Shown: in pieces, positions 42,225 through 53,349 of the stretch
Numbering within the stretch: the stretch's first letter is position 1
How the letters are laid out: the number at the start of each line of letters is the position of its first letter
Origin: Ypsolopha sequella
Taxonomy: Eukaryota > Arthropoda > Insecta > Lepidoptera > Ypsolophidae
DNA: 64,000 nt
Assembly (NCBI GenBank): GCA_934047225.1
Contig: CAKOHE010000053.1
Span: forward strand, 62,001 to 126,000
Reading direction: 5' to 3'
Notes under the pieces: model-generated
The model's input: the letters and a program-made list of their open reading frames with translations, nothing else
Database searches by the model: none
What the model was told of the DNA's origin: nothing
Position numbers and translations under genes: made by a program

Positions 42225-43598
42225 ACAGTTGTGTACTTTAAGATTGTAATCATCTGGTGGTTGAGATCTACCGTTTATAGAAAAACACATGAAGTTAGTT
42301 TTAGAAGTATTAAGTGTAAGTAAGTTATGTCTAAGCCAAAGAGCAACAATAGAGAGTGCAGATTCTGCGTCTTTTTTGATAGAAACCCAAGAGCTGCCCG
42401 TGATCACAATGGCAGTGTCGTCAGCGTAGGAGAAAACCCTTGTATTATGGAGTTTTATATTACTAAGCTCATTTATATAAATTAAGAAGAAGGTTGGTCC
42501 AAGGACCGAACCCTGAGGCACGCCATGGGTCAGGCTTGCATCATCACTCACAAGTCGTCCCAACTTAACTCGCTGCCTCCGCCCACTGAGGTAATCCTTA
42601 ATTAAGTCGAGAGCATTGTCTCTCACTCCAATGCTTTCCAATTTTTTGACGAGGGTGGGGACAGAGACGGTGTTAAATGCCTTTTTCAAGTCTAGAAATA
42701 CCGTTAAGCAGTTACCCCCATTGTCCAATTGATCAGTAATCAAAGAAGTTAGAGCCATTACTGCATCTTTTGTTGATTTACCTGTTCGAAAGCCGTACTG
42801 AGATTCAGATAATATGTTAAACTTGTTAAGAAATTTTAGTAGTCGCTTATTTATAAGTTTTTCTTATATTTTGGACAATGCGGGCAAAACCGAAATCGGC
42901 CTATAGTTATTGACATCCTCTCTGTCTCCACCCTTATGCACCGGAGTAACAACAGCTTGTTTAAGTATTGCCGGGAAAACGCCCTTTCTGAAGCAAGTGT
43001 TAGCCAAGTGTGTAATAACTGGGACTACTATAGACTTAGCTGCTTTTAGAAAACTAACCGGTATGTGATCCAATCCTGCAGCGCTGTTGTTTTTTAAACT
43101 CATTAGCACTTCATGTACCTCTTGATGATCAGTATCCAGTAAAACAAATGATGAGGGCAGGGAATTGCTCATATTGGTCACAGACGACTTTTGTAAAGAG
43201 CTAAGTGGAGTTATTTCTTTGGCAAGGTTCTCACCCACGCTCACGAAGAAATTGTTGACGTAATTAAGAGATTCTTTTTGACTAGATTTAGTGTTTAGAA
43301 GTATGTCGTTTTCAGTTTTATTTTGTTTCATGTGAGTAATGTTTTTAATGTTTCTCCAAAGGGACTTCGAATTTTTTAATGACTTTTCAAGTAGCTCATT
43401 CTCGTATTTGCGTTTTAATTTTTTGATTAGTTTAGTGCAGTAATTGCGGTAGCGTCTATAAGTGACACTAAGTACCTCATCATGTGGATTCAAGCGAAGG
43501 TTCTTCTGCATCCTGTTTCTATTTTGAATGCATCGTAATATTCCTTTGTGATATCCAAGGTTTAATAATTCGTTGTTTTTTTGAAATTCGTTTTTCAT
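42225..43598 (-). pseudogene. CR1-like LINE ORF2, reverse transcriptase
   Basis: The minus strand reads the RT: AAGLDHIPVSFLKAA, VVTPVHKGGDREDVNNYRPI, VFLDLKKAFNTV, THGVPQGSVLGPTFFLIYIN and the catalytic FSYADDTAIV. A TAA at 42864-42866 interrupts the frame shortly after the first RT motifs. The frame ends at the 1,346-bp insertion. The catalytic residues are intact but the gene is broken. Confidence 0.9.
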
Positions 43599-44421
43599 GC
43601 GTATTCTCTTTTAGTGATTTTGTAATATTGGACACTAATTCATTACATATATAGTCCGGGTCATCTAGAAGAAGCAAGTCGGTTGTATTCTTGCTTAAAA
43701 GACTATCCAAAGCTTTGTCATAATCAGTAACAATACGCATTTTACAGGATCTAGATCCTCTATTTGCACAAGATAGTTGTAAAAAGGACATGGAATGGTC
43801 GGTGACTGGAGCATCAGTTACTAATACACGAGCACACGTCCTGCTTCGGTCAATTTTCATCATGATATGGTCTAAACACGATTTATCCCGAGTTGGCAGA
43901 ATATGACCAGGCATAATGCCGTGGATACTTAACATATTTAGATATTCCAGACGATTCCTTCTAACGTAGCTTAGGTCATTGGGGTCATTAATAATATTTA
44001 TATTAATATCACCAACAATTAAAATGCATTTTTGATGCCCGATTGATTCAAGGTAAGAGTTCAGAGAAGCAATGAATCTATCTGCATTATTAATTGAAGG
44101 TGACCGATAGATAGCAAGAATTGTGTAGTTTGTTGATTCAATTTGTAAACATGATGCATCGATTAATGTTATTTCTTTTACTTTGACAGCAATTTCTTGC
44201 TTGATATAGACAATTACTCCGTCATTCTGATTAAAATTTCGTGTAGTGGAATACAACATATAATTAGGTAAACGAGGAATAGGTTTATTTTCGTTGATCC
44301 AACATTCTGATAAAATCACTAGATCAGGATTGAACACCAGTTGAGAGAGAGAAACAAGCAATTTATCAAAATTTTGATAAACGCTTCGATAAACGAGATA
44401 AACGACATTTCTTCGATAAAC
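43519..44421 (-). pseudogene. CR1-like LINE ORF2, endonuclease
   Basis: The minus strand reads VYQNFDKLLVSLSQLVFN, LVILSECWINENKP, YTILAIYRSPSINNADRF, CILIVGDININI and VTDAPVTDHSMSFLQL, the APE-type endonuclease order (E, Y, D, D-H). The N-terminal strand with the first Asn is missing at the 5' truncation. A frameshift near 43560 joins it to the RT frame. Confidence 0.88.
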
Positions 44422-44424
44422 GAG

Positions 44425-44646
44425 AATATGAAGAAAAGATACAAGAGTCAGATGCAAACGCTAATTGATAATGACTTCGCCGAACTCGCACCTACTACGA
44501 AGCCAGCTAAAGTTTGGTACCTGCCACACTTCGCAGTTATCAATCCACAAAAGCCAGAAAAGCTGAGAATTGTTCATGATGCAGCGGCCCGCACCAAAGG
44601 TTCCAGTCTTAACGACATGCTGCTTGCAGGACCTCTTTTGCCCTGA
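44425..44646 (+). pseudogene. BEL-C reverse transcriptase, N-terminal piece
   Basis: Continues the BEL-C frame after the LINE: MKKRYKSQMQTLIDNDFAEL, then WYLPHFAVINPQKPEKLRIV and HDAAARTKGSSLNDMLLAG. These are the first RT motifs of BEL/Pao pol. The homology stops at about 44640; catalytic RT, RNase H and integrase are missing. Confidence 0.9.
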
Positions 44647-44649
44647 ATC

Positions 44650-46130
44650 CGCCCCTCTCGCATTGCGCGATTTTTCGCTTGGAGTGACAGTGACAAAAAT
44701 AAAATTCGCATAGCCTCTTGTACTTAAGACGTCCAACTATCACTGTGTTCAGATGAGCACTGATTCCAAACGTGCGAGCGTCACCCATTTAATGGTGGAA
44801 ACATTTTGGTGCTATCATAGTACGGTAAGGGCTTATCTTTACTTTTGAAATCTTTGGAGTTAACCAGACATCCACACCACAGTTTATACTGTATCCCCAC
44901 CCACCCACTCCAACTAAAACGAATTAAGTACTCTAAATACCGGCGGCGTACCTTGGACCGTTAGACCATGACCTAACTAACTGAAAAAATTCGTCTGTGA
45001 CTTGCCTGATATGATGCTATATGTGATATAATATACTTTAGTACTGGACATTGTGTATGACGTTTTTGCAAAGTTTTTTTTTCCTTTAACCCGTAGCGTG
45101 GGCTTCGGTAGAAGCTAGTTCCGTTTCCACGACACAATGTGGCTCTAACAGCAAACATTACCGAGGCTCGTGTATATTTATGTCGCGCTGTTATCTCAAA
45201 TCTGTGACTTCGACAAATAAAATATATCTTAATTAGTGCGTTGTACCACTGTTAGATTTTGGGGCGTTTCTGGTTGGGCTCTCAGTTTAAACCCAAATTA
45301 TAATTCTGTGAGATGAACAAACTTAAAACATATATAATGAAGTAATCTGTACATTGAATATGAGTATTGTAAAAATTGTTTGTCTGTCTGTCTGTATGTT
45401 CCATTTTGACTCGAGATCCACTCAATGGATTTGGATGCGGTTCATAGTATTTACTCAAATAGATTCAACTGGTTTTTACTGAACTTAGCGTCATTTGAAA
45501 ATTATATATATATATAATTTTAAGATCAGCTCATAAAGTACTTTCATTTGTTATCAGATCTCACATAAATGACAGGTTACATAAAGTTATCATACCAAAC
45601 TTTGATGATGTCACAACGAAAAAACCCACAAGGGTTCAAGAACAAGGTAGAATGTCAAAATTATTAACTAAAACATCGAATATATACGCCTACATACATA
45701 AGCATTCCTGAACAGTCTTCATACGCGGACTTCCCTACAGAAAGAAATCCTTGGATAAATTTATGTTATAATCAAACAGAGAAGAGTAACATCGGATTGG
45801 CCGCTTATTCGTTTAAAATTATGATTACTTAGATATAAATGACTGATTCTTATTATCGCTTAAACAATAGTAAATCAATAGATCGTAGTCTAGATCGTGG
45901 CTTGCGTCCATCGTACAGGTTAACCCTCAGTTGCACTAAACCAAGAAAAAGAAAATGACAGCATCAATTCAAAATCGTCGTTAAACTCATCTTGGTTTAG
46001 TAGAAAGTCGAGTGCGAGGGTTAAAAAGGCTAAAGGACGGCAATAAATTATATAGTACATATTACCTTTATATAAGAATGCCACGGTTTAAACCTCAGTG
46101 CATAATTTAACTTCTGTTCCTCAAAAATAA
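44650..46130. other. no gene seen; Helitron-like fragments
   Basis: GTCTGTCTGTCTGTATGTT with CCACTCAATGGATTTGGATG (45378-45440) resembles the internal part of the Helitron at 62723-63006. TAGAAGCTAGT near 45110-45120 resembles a Helitron 3' end. No complete element or gene. Confidence 0.4.
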
Positions 46131-46215
46131 GGACTATTTTGCGATGAAAAAAATTTAGTTTTGACAGCACTAAAACTAAAATCAAAGCCTTCAGAATCGG
46201 CTATAATATTCACGA
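46130..46215. repeat. dispersed repeat, inverse copy of 26110-26215
   Basis: Reverse complement contains GCCGATTCTGAAGGCTTTGA and TTTTAGTGCTGTCAAA, matching the 26-kb copy. Confidence 0.6.
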
Positions 46216-46579
46216 TAGCATTCCAGATTGCAGCCAAGCAATACCGTACATACTGATATGTTTTATTTTCACAAAGTGAAAGTTTACTTAAACAGTTGGG
46301 TGTAAAATGGTGTCACGAATAAAAAAAACTCTATTTATTTATAAAATGCATATTAACGGGACACCTACTGACGCTAGAACATCAACAACACCAGGTTTTT
46401 AAGGCTTAATTGGAATAAACTAGCCCCTGGTTTCTGATTTTTTTTTTTTTTTAAATAAGTTTTACGGCCCTGGAAACTAGTCCTTTTGAGCCAATAGTTT
46501 ATATTTTATTTTTACACAACTGTTTATAGAAATAGTCAATTTTTTTTTTTTCACTTTTTACGTATTTCACTTCACATAC

Positions 46580-46780
46580 TTTTGACTGCGAGAATGAGTT
46601 TTGACTAAGGACGTAGTGTTGACTGATTAGCAAAATTAGTTTTTTGGATGTCCTGCAGCGCAGAAGAGAGCCGGTAGGTTAGGTTAGAAGGTTAGGTATG
46701 GCAAGTCGCGGAACCCAGAAATACTTTTTAATCAAAATTACTTCAGACCAACTTAGTCAAAACAATTTTCGCAGTCAAAA
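46580..46780. mobile_element. MITE-like inverted repeat
   Basis: TTTTGACTGCGAGAATGAGT at the left is matched by ACAATTTTCGCAGTCAAAAC at the right in inverse orientation. The centre is about 140 bp and non-coding. Confidence 0.65.
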
Positions 46781-46819
46781 CTACTTTTGACCGGCTATGA
46801 GTTTTGACTGCAACATATA

Positions 46820-47079
46820 CAATGTGTAACAGAAAGGTGTGGTCATATTTGAAGAGCTTATTCAGTCAATGGTATAGAATAACTGTTACTATGGAGCCAA
46901 AACTGAAATCACGAAAAAAATATTAACAGTTTCATAGAAAAATGCAATGCCAGCTAAAATTTATAGAAGGGCAGATTTTTTAATCGAGATTTCAGGTTTG
47001 GTTCCATTGTAAAAGTTGTCCTATATCATTAACTGAATAAGCTCTTCAAATATGAACTACACCTTTCTGTTACACGGTG
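46820..47079. mobile_element. Tc1/mariner-type MITE, 260 bp
   Basis: Inverted repeats of about 60 bp (CAATGTGTAACAGAAAGGTG at the left; its near-complement ending GTTACACGGTG at the right) are flanked on both sides by TA. The TA target fits the Tc1/mariner group. No transposase. Confidence 0.85.
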
Positions 47080-48040
47080 TATACTAATAAATAAACAAGT
47101 AGTAATACAGTTGGTCAATGATAACTTCCTTAATAATTAAATTGTGTGCCATAAGACCTACCTCTAAACGAAATTTCAAGTTTCTAAGTCAACTGGAAGT
47201 GCCTATAGGATTTGGATTGCCTTGCGAGTGTCAAAAATTTGTATGAAATTGATTATGTAAAGTGAAATTTCTTTTTTTCGCGTCGAGTTAGAAGCCTGTT
47301 TTTTTACAGCATCATGGGACCGTAGACTTCTGTAGGAAGTACAGTACTCTTTCGCTAGTCCGCCGCTTGATAATCCGACAACTACTATAATCCGCCCATT
47401 TTTTGCAAGTCGATGTCTCTCTGTAATCATGTTATTACGAAGATTTATCCTGGTAAAAAACAAGCCAAATTAGAGCAGTATTTTTTAAAACCTGAGCAAT
47501 CAGTTAATGTGTCAGTTCATTTTTAAATTTTAATACAAATGTACATATGTATTTTTAATACAGTTGCTCAAAAAGTGGCGTATTGCAGGGACGTATAGCG
47601 TTCGGGATGTGGGATATTACATACTCGAGCTTTTTCTTTACCTTTTCCGAACTCGTGCGTTCTCTTTCCCAACTGTCAAAATATTGTCTATTAAAAAGAA
47701 AAAAACCAACCACGAAGATTTTACAAAAAAAAAATCAAAGAAGGTTTTATGATTCATGCAAATATTTCTAAAAGGAAGCTACTATTTTGTTTCAATATCA
47801 GATTTAATGATTTGATTCAATGAGTTAGGTTAGGTTTCATTTCATTTCATCTCATTAAATTTCATTTTCATTTCATATCAATAAAAAAAATCTACTGAAT
47901 ACTTGGCTGTATGGGCATAGTTCTCTTTGCCTAGCCAGAATGGGGGAAGAAAACAAAAAAAAATCTCTGCTTATATTCTTTTACGGTTGGCGCCATTTTC
48001 CAAAAATTTTCTTTGCGGGTTTAGTTGTTTGTTGCACAAA

Positions 48041-48175
48041 ATGAGTAATTTTGACGATATTTTATTTGAATTGACACCACCGGAACTCAGTATAATTGCA
48101 CAAAATGCTTCGGAGAAGTCAAAAAGTCGCTACATATCTACATACGACGAATTTATTGCGTGGAGTATTAGTTGA
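48041..48175 (+). CDS. start of a tyrosine-recombinase-like (Crypton-type) protein, truncated
   Basis: From ATG 48041 the frame reads MSNFDDILFELTPPELSIIA, then EKSKSRYISTYDEFIAWSI, and stops at 48173-48175. The KSKxRYxxTYxEFxxW pattern resembles the core-binding start of Crypton-type tyrosine recombinases and related host proteins. Only 44 residues are present; a donor-like GTTGAG follows, so a further exon is possible but not seen. Alternatively it is a fragment carried by the surrounding element. Confidence 0.4.
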   Translation: MSNFDDILFELTPPELSIIAQNASEKSKSRYISTYDEFIAWSIS

Positions 48176-48248
48176 GTTTATTGTGTTTTTGTTATTTTAT
48201 TAAATTGCTTCATTTTTTCGCAACTGTATTAAAAATAGTTGTTCAGTA

Positions 48249-48366
48249 CACGTGCGGAACCGTCATTGCAACTTGTTCCGACTGTCAACCCTCACCTTCG
48301 GCTGCGCCTCGGCTCGGGTAGACATTTGTCGGAACTCTTTGCAATGACAGGCTTTCCGCACTCGTA
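48249..48366. repeat. palindromic MITE-like repeat
   Basis: GTGCGGAA...TCATTGCAA...GTTCCGAC at the left is mirrored by GTCGGAAC...TTGCAATGA...TTCCGCAC at the right around a GC-rich CTTCGGCTGCGCCTCGGCTC loop. Confidence 0.8.
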
Positions 48367-48613
48367 ATGAAATATACTATTACCTTCATAAGTTCTAATA
48401 CAAAATTACTATGTTTTTTTGTTGTTTTCCTCAATTTGATGTTCCTGTACATTATAATCCGCCGGTAGTCCGGATTTTTTGGTGACGCATTAGCAAGAGG
48501 GTACTGTATCAGTTTCAACTTGATATCTCATACGGGGGCCGAGCAAAAGTGACATATATGGTTCCGTTTTTTCATTTTGGGGTACGGAACGCTGAAAAAC
48601 AAAAAAAACTTAC

Positions 48614-48738
48614 CAAAGCCGGTTTATGCCGCTCAATCTCGGTCTTCAAGTACTTTCGGTCATGCGTGAGAGACGAATCTGTTCCCAAGGTGTAGAGTGA
48701 CCCCAGCATCTTGTATGAGGCAACTTGGATTTCGTCCA
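48614..48738 (-). CDS. RyR: ryanodine receptor, one internal exon
   Basis: On the minus strand, TGTTTGTTCCAG is followed by an open 125-bp exon reading [18 protein letters not shown], then [20 protein letters not shown], and a GTAAGT donor. This matches a conserved cytoplasmic segment of insect ryanodine receptors, the endoplasmic reticulum calcium-release channel (about 5,100 residues; this segment lies past the middle). Splice sites and frame are intact. No neighbouring RyR exon is evident within tens of kilobases. The intron borders are hit by repeats on both sides: a GGTTCCGTTTTTTC repeat ending near 48600 and a LINE tail from 48776. Confidence 0.82.
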
Positions 48739-48775
48739 CTGGAACAAACAATAATGGACTTTGAAGTGATTGGTA

Positions 48776-48845
48776 TAATAATAATAATAATAATAATGAT
48801 AATAAAACTCTTTATTGCACAGAATAAAATAATTGTACAAAGGCG
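48776..48845 (-). mobile_element. LINE 3' tail (minus strand)
   Basis: (ATT)n next to AAAACTCTTTATTGCACAGA. On the minus strand this is an AATAAAGAGTTTT signal followed by a trinucleotide tail, typical of CR1-like LINE 3' ends. The body upstream (48846-49170) has no recognisable coding sequence. Confidence 0.5.
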
Positions 48846-49488
48846 AGCTTAATACTAATTAGTATTTTCTACCAACTAACCTTTGGCAATGAGGAAATTG
48901 TTGAGGGTAGTGCCATACTATTTAAAAGGGATAATATTGAAAATAGTACTTAAATAATAAATTACTAGACTACATCCTAATAAACATTTAAAGCAAAGTA
49001 ATAGTATATAATAAAATACATAAACCATATAAACAGTTTACACAAATATATAAATGTATATTGATGAAAATTCATTAATATAACATATTATACAATATAA
49101 TAATCAAAAGAAATCAAGTAATATTCTGCAACTCAAGAAAGTATTGTCTAATTTTGTTCTTGAAGACTGATATTGATATCGACGGTGTAAAGGATAATTG
49201 ACTAACGATCATTTTCGCAACTTTACAGTAGAGCCATTTAAAGTTTTATTTTGATGAAAAAAATCATAACTTTTTTTTTATGTACGTAAGTTAAATCTAA
49301 AAATATTAAATTAATCCTAAATCAAATAACTATCTAGATATATTTTGATAATAATGAAAACATGAACGGTTCTTCATATAAATGCCTAGTTAGGCCCTAG
49401 AAATTTAAAAAATATCTCGTTAGTCAATTCAACATGTTTTAAGTAACCGATAAAGGGAAAGCTAATCATCTAAACAGTATTATTTAAG

Positions 49489-49658
49489 ATTTATATAAAA
49501 ACGGCTCACCTCAATACGTGTTATGATCGGGAAGGTGAGGCGTAACGTCGTCGCGTAAACGTCTTTACTCGCCCAGATGAAGGCAGTCTAAATCTGCTGA
49601 AACTGGTCGGCTTTCCCGATCATAACACGTATTGAGGTGAGCCGTTTTTATATAAATC
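49489..49658. repeat. inverted repeat enclosing a hammerhead-like sequence
   Basis: Arms of about 45 bp (AACGGCTCACCTCAATACGT and its exact complement) enclose about 85 bases. Within, CAGATGAAGGCAG...CTGCTGAAAC resembles the catalytic core of hammerhead ribozymes (CUGAUGA - stem II - GAAA) with one core substitution. Penelope-like elements often carry such motifs, and one lies 1 kb away. Confidence 0.55.
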
Positions 49659-50589
49659 ATGAATTATCCTCAAGTCTCATTTAATTCTATAAGTATTATT
49701 TAAATCTGTGGATGTAAGGCTTAAGAACTGAATAGAACATCATATAACTGTTTAGTCGACGTAAGTAACTTGAAACAACTTTTGTAATTTCACCGAGTAA
49801 ACGTTAATGATTAATTCAGTGATAAATGTAATGAATAATTATCAAAATAGGTTTAACTAAGAACTTTGTAATCAAATTCATAAAATAATAAAAACTTATG
49901 TCTATCATGGCAAGAAAATCAAATCAAACTAAAATAAAGTCTTTTAATTACTGAATGTTTATTATAGTAGTCTACAGTCTAAAAATTATATTATATTATA
50001 CTTAACAAACAAGGCATAACAAAGGTATTTTATAACGTTACTTAGTATGTCTTCTTTGTCAGATTCAATCAAAATATCTTTTTTAGTGTAAGAGTCAGGC
50101 TATATCCTTGTACTCGCTGTGGTATTTTAAGGAAATTATGTTTTTTTGCAGAAATTATTTAAATCATTATATTTTTGAACAGACATTGGGAGCGGTTTAT
50201 GTTGATTTAATGTTATTTTTTCCCAAAACTCCAATTTCTTCAATATGAGCTCCCTCTGCTATCGAATTTATAAATATTTTCTTAGGTGCATTTTTTTTCA
50301 TTGTGACAACTCGAAGTTAGCTCTTTTTTCCAGTTAAATTTCCTCAAAAGTATTTGTCAGCTATTTAGTCATATCCCAAAAACATTTTATGAGTTAATAC
50401 TTCAACTATGTAGGGATCATAGTTTTTCCTTGCAAGTTAAAATACCGTCGGCCATTGGTATTCATGCTAGTGGCATGCATGCTATCGACTGGCATTGAGG
50501 TATGCCCAGGTATCAAATAATCAATTTGAATGGTTTCTTAATGTGTGCAGGTAAATAGCCTACAAAACCAATCACAAAACTCAACACTC

Positions 50590-52525
50590 GAGGAACGCAA
50601 GTCTCTTAAAAAATGAAAAGCATATGAAGATGAATAATGAAAAGCAGCCTCCCAGCTGACAAAGGCTCAGCCACGGTAATTCTAGATAAATCTGATTACA
50701 TTCAGGAAGGTTTAAGACAGCTAAACGAAAAAAAAATTTACAGTACAGCACCAAGTGACACATGTGACCAGATCATAGATTTGATCCTAAACATCATCCA
50801 GACTAGGGGGGACGCCAAGGGTCTGTCAGAAAAAGACAAGGAGTTTATGTTGCCGAGCCATCCGAGGACCCCAAACTTCTACATTTTGCCAAAAATACAT
50901 AAGCGGAATCACCCCGGTCACCCTATAGTCACTTCTTATAATGCACCAACCCAGCATATATCAGCATTTGTAGATCATCACCTTTAACCCCTTGTTAAAC
51001 TTCTCCTCTGTTACATCAAAGACACAAATCATTTTATAGAAATCATGAAAACACTATACATCCCAACAAACATTGAAAATCCAGGTTGAAGTGCCTTCTT
51101 GAGCAAGCGTTCTACTCTTTTAAAGACTTTCTTGTTCTCAAGAATAACTTTAGAGATACATCTAATTAATTTAATTGTAATTAATTACATTGTTATTAAT
51201 TATAAGTTGTTAGTTTGTAGTTAATTTGAAGTATTTATTAATGTGACATAATAATGAATATTATGAAATAAATGAATATGAATATATCTAGTTACAATAG
51301 ATGTGACCTCACTTTACACAAACATTCCTCATGACGCCGGACTCACAGCATTACATGATCAGCTTAATAGCCGTCCACCTCCCCATAAACCCTCGACAGA
51401 TTTCATCTTAACACTAGCAGAAATCATTCTAACAAATCACTATTTCACATTTGAACGTAAACTTCCATCAGATAAAAGGACCTGCAATGGGTACTCGGAT
51501 GGCTCCAAACTTTTTATCTATAGAGCTTCGACAACCACTGATTTGGAAAAGATTCATAGACGATGATTTATTTATGATCTGGTCACACGACCGAGCCTCT
51601 CTCAACGACTTTTTACTCCGGCTAAATCAGCATAGCAATCTGAAATTCACACATGAAAATATCAACCACCACGATCACATTTTTGGATGTTGATCTAACT
51701 CTTGGGCTAGAAAATATCATCACCACATCTGTCCACTTTAAACCCACCAATAAACTACAATACCTTCATTTTGACAGTTGCCATCCACCGCATATTAAAA
51801 AATAGATTCCATATTCGTCATTTCGAGGCCGTCGGATTTGCAACACACAAGAAAATCTTCAAAACTACCAAACCAAAATACATACAGACCTACTTAACAG
51901 GAATTATTTCCAAATAATTTTCTATTAAAACAAATACATGACCGACCCAGATACCACAACAACAACAGACCAAACAGGAACACTACACAAAATCAACTAT
52001 GTTTCATCACTACATACTTTCACGGCAGCTACAAAATAAAAAAACTAATAAAAGACTTCTCACCAATATTGACACAAAACGATGACACCAAAAACCTCAT
52101 ACATCCAAACATTCAAATCTGCTACAAACAAAATCCATAGTTTGGAAGAAAATACCATCGCAACTCAACAATAACACATCTACAACACCCGGAACCTCAG
52201 CATGCCAACGGCCTCGATGTAAAACATGTTCTATCATCAACACCGCCACCACCATCAACACACATCACATCACACAACCAACGTTTACCAAGCCCAACCA
52301 AATAGCACATGCACCACCAGAAACCTCATCTACATCTTAGAATGCAGGCACTGCCCTGCATTCTATGTAGGCGAGATCAAAAATGCATTACACATCACAA
52401 TCAATCATCACCGACACACAGACGACTCGATCACGAATAATAGCTTACCCGTACTCACACATACTCGTCTCCATAACTTGAAATTCAAACAGTGTTTTAC
52501 AGCATGCATAATTAAATAATTTACA
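50590..52525 (+). pseudogene. Penelope-like element, decayed RT and GIY-YIG endonuclease
   Basis: RT starts ADKGSATVILDKSDYIQEGL, then RTPNFYILPKIHKRNHPGHP and QHISAFVDHHL, with a stop at 50985-50987. A non-homologous stretch of about 200 bp interrupts it (51085-51289). It resumes TIDVTSLYTNIPHD, then in another frame AMGTRMAPNF and the catalytic region WKRFIDDDLFMIW. The C-terminal endonuclease is seen at 52310-52500 (NLIYILECRHCPAFYVGEIK and HHRHTDDS). Motif order matches Penelope-like elements, which combine a telomerase-related RT with a GIY-YIG nuclease. Many frameshifts make it inactive. Confidence 0.88.
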
Positions 52526-53349
52526 CCACCCATATCCAACATCCAACTTAGAACTTGGGAGAGATCGTATATATGGTCACTTGGTGCTAAGTACGGTCCA
52601 GGCTTAAAAAGGCAGTGATAAAGATGCGAAGACCATGCAATTATTACAGTATCAATTAACTATAACAATTAAGTGGGCACGAACGACAATAATCATGTGA
52701 CGCCACCATGTTGCATCGTTGCGCAGCTCAGCAAAAACAATATAACAAATATAAAAAGACACAAAATTTTAGTCTTAATTGTAAATTATCTTGCATTACT
52801 TATAACAAAAACTACCTAAATTGAAGAATTAAATTATTTTTCGGTAGGCAATAAGGTATAAATATGAAAAAATTGCAAATAAGTTATCTTATTAAGTTAT
52901 AAGTTAGTTATCTGAAATAGCTAACGTTTTATTTTCCTCTGGACTTACGTGACGCTATTTGACTAAACAAAAGAAGTAAATTTTTTTTCGGCCGGCAAGA
53001 AAGTCTAACCAGGAAAATTTACAAGAAAAATAGTTCGTTAAACGTTTAAACATCAATTAAACTCATACATCGATACTGTCTATTTATCTTAAAAAATAAA
53101 TCGCAAAATAACTGGTAAACCAAATAGCTAACTGCAGATTTCATCAAAAAGGGACGTTTTTTTGTCTTCTAAACAAACTTAGTCGTAAAATTTCGCGTAA
53201 TTTGGATGGACTAAAGAGGTTAAAAAATGTTCAAATTAATCTGAAACCAGGCCCATTCGACGCAGAAAAATTTGCTGATTCCGATGGTATATTTAACTCA
53301 TTTTCGTTAAAAATGCTCGTTAGTCAATTATCCTTTACACCGTCGATAT

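Larger units (their letters stand above)
39879..44421 (-). mobile_element. CR1-like LINE inserted in BEL-C
   Basis: Minus-strand LINE bounded by the 7-bp duplication GAGAATA (39872-39878 and 44422-44428). The BEL-C frame is continuous across the two copies. The 3' end is an A/T-rich ATTTT-type tail (39879-39930), without poly(A). The 5' end is truncated inside the endonuclease. ORF2 carries a frameshift, one stop and a 1,346-bp insertion. Confidence 0.88.
37034..44646 (+). mobile_element. BEL/Pao element BEL-C, decayed and interrupted
   Basis: Leader with a BEL-type site TGGTCCTTCTACCCGAGGA (37192-37210), gag-pol from 37331, then a 4.5-kb LINE insertion (39879-44421), after which RT resumes at 44422 and is cut at about 44640. 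No complete LTR or 3' half was found. Two in-frame stops and the insertion make it dead. Confidence 0.88.
47342..48506. mobile_element. pogo/Tigger-like element, 1,165 bp
   Basis: Imperfect terminal inverted repeats: CAGTACTCTTTCGCTAGTCC at the left and, read inward from the right, CAGTACCCTCTTGCTAATGC. Both are flanked by TA. Further similar AATCCG-type sequence extends about 60 bp in. No pogo transposase is seen, but it contains the recombinase-like start at 48041 and a palindromic element at 48249-48366, so it may be a composite. Confidence 0.65.
49178..53347. mobile_element. 4.17-kb segment bounded by 31-bp perfect inverted repeats
   Basis: 49178-49208 and 53317-53347 are exact reverse complements (ATCGACGGTGTAAAGG... 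inward). They are flanked by ATATTGAT and ATAATGAT (7 of 8 identical), suggesting an 8-bp target duplication; ATAT would be the duplication if the repeat starts two bases in. This is the pattern of a cut-and-paste DNA transposon. No transposase is recognisable inside. Instead it contains a foldback (49489-49658) and a decayed Penelope-like element. Confidence 0.7.
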
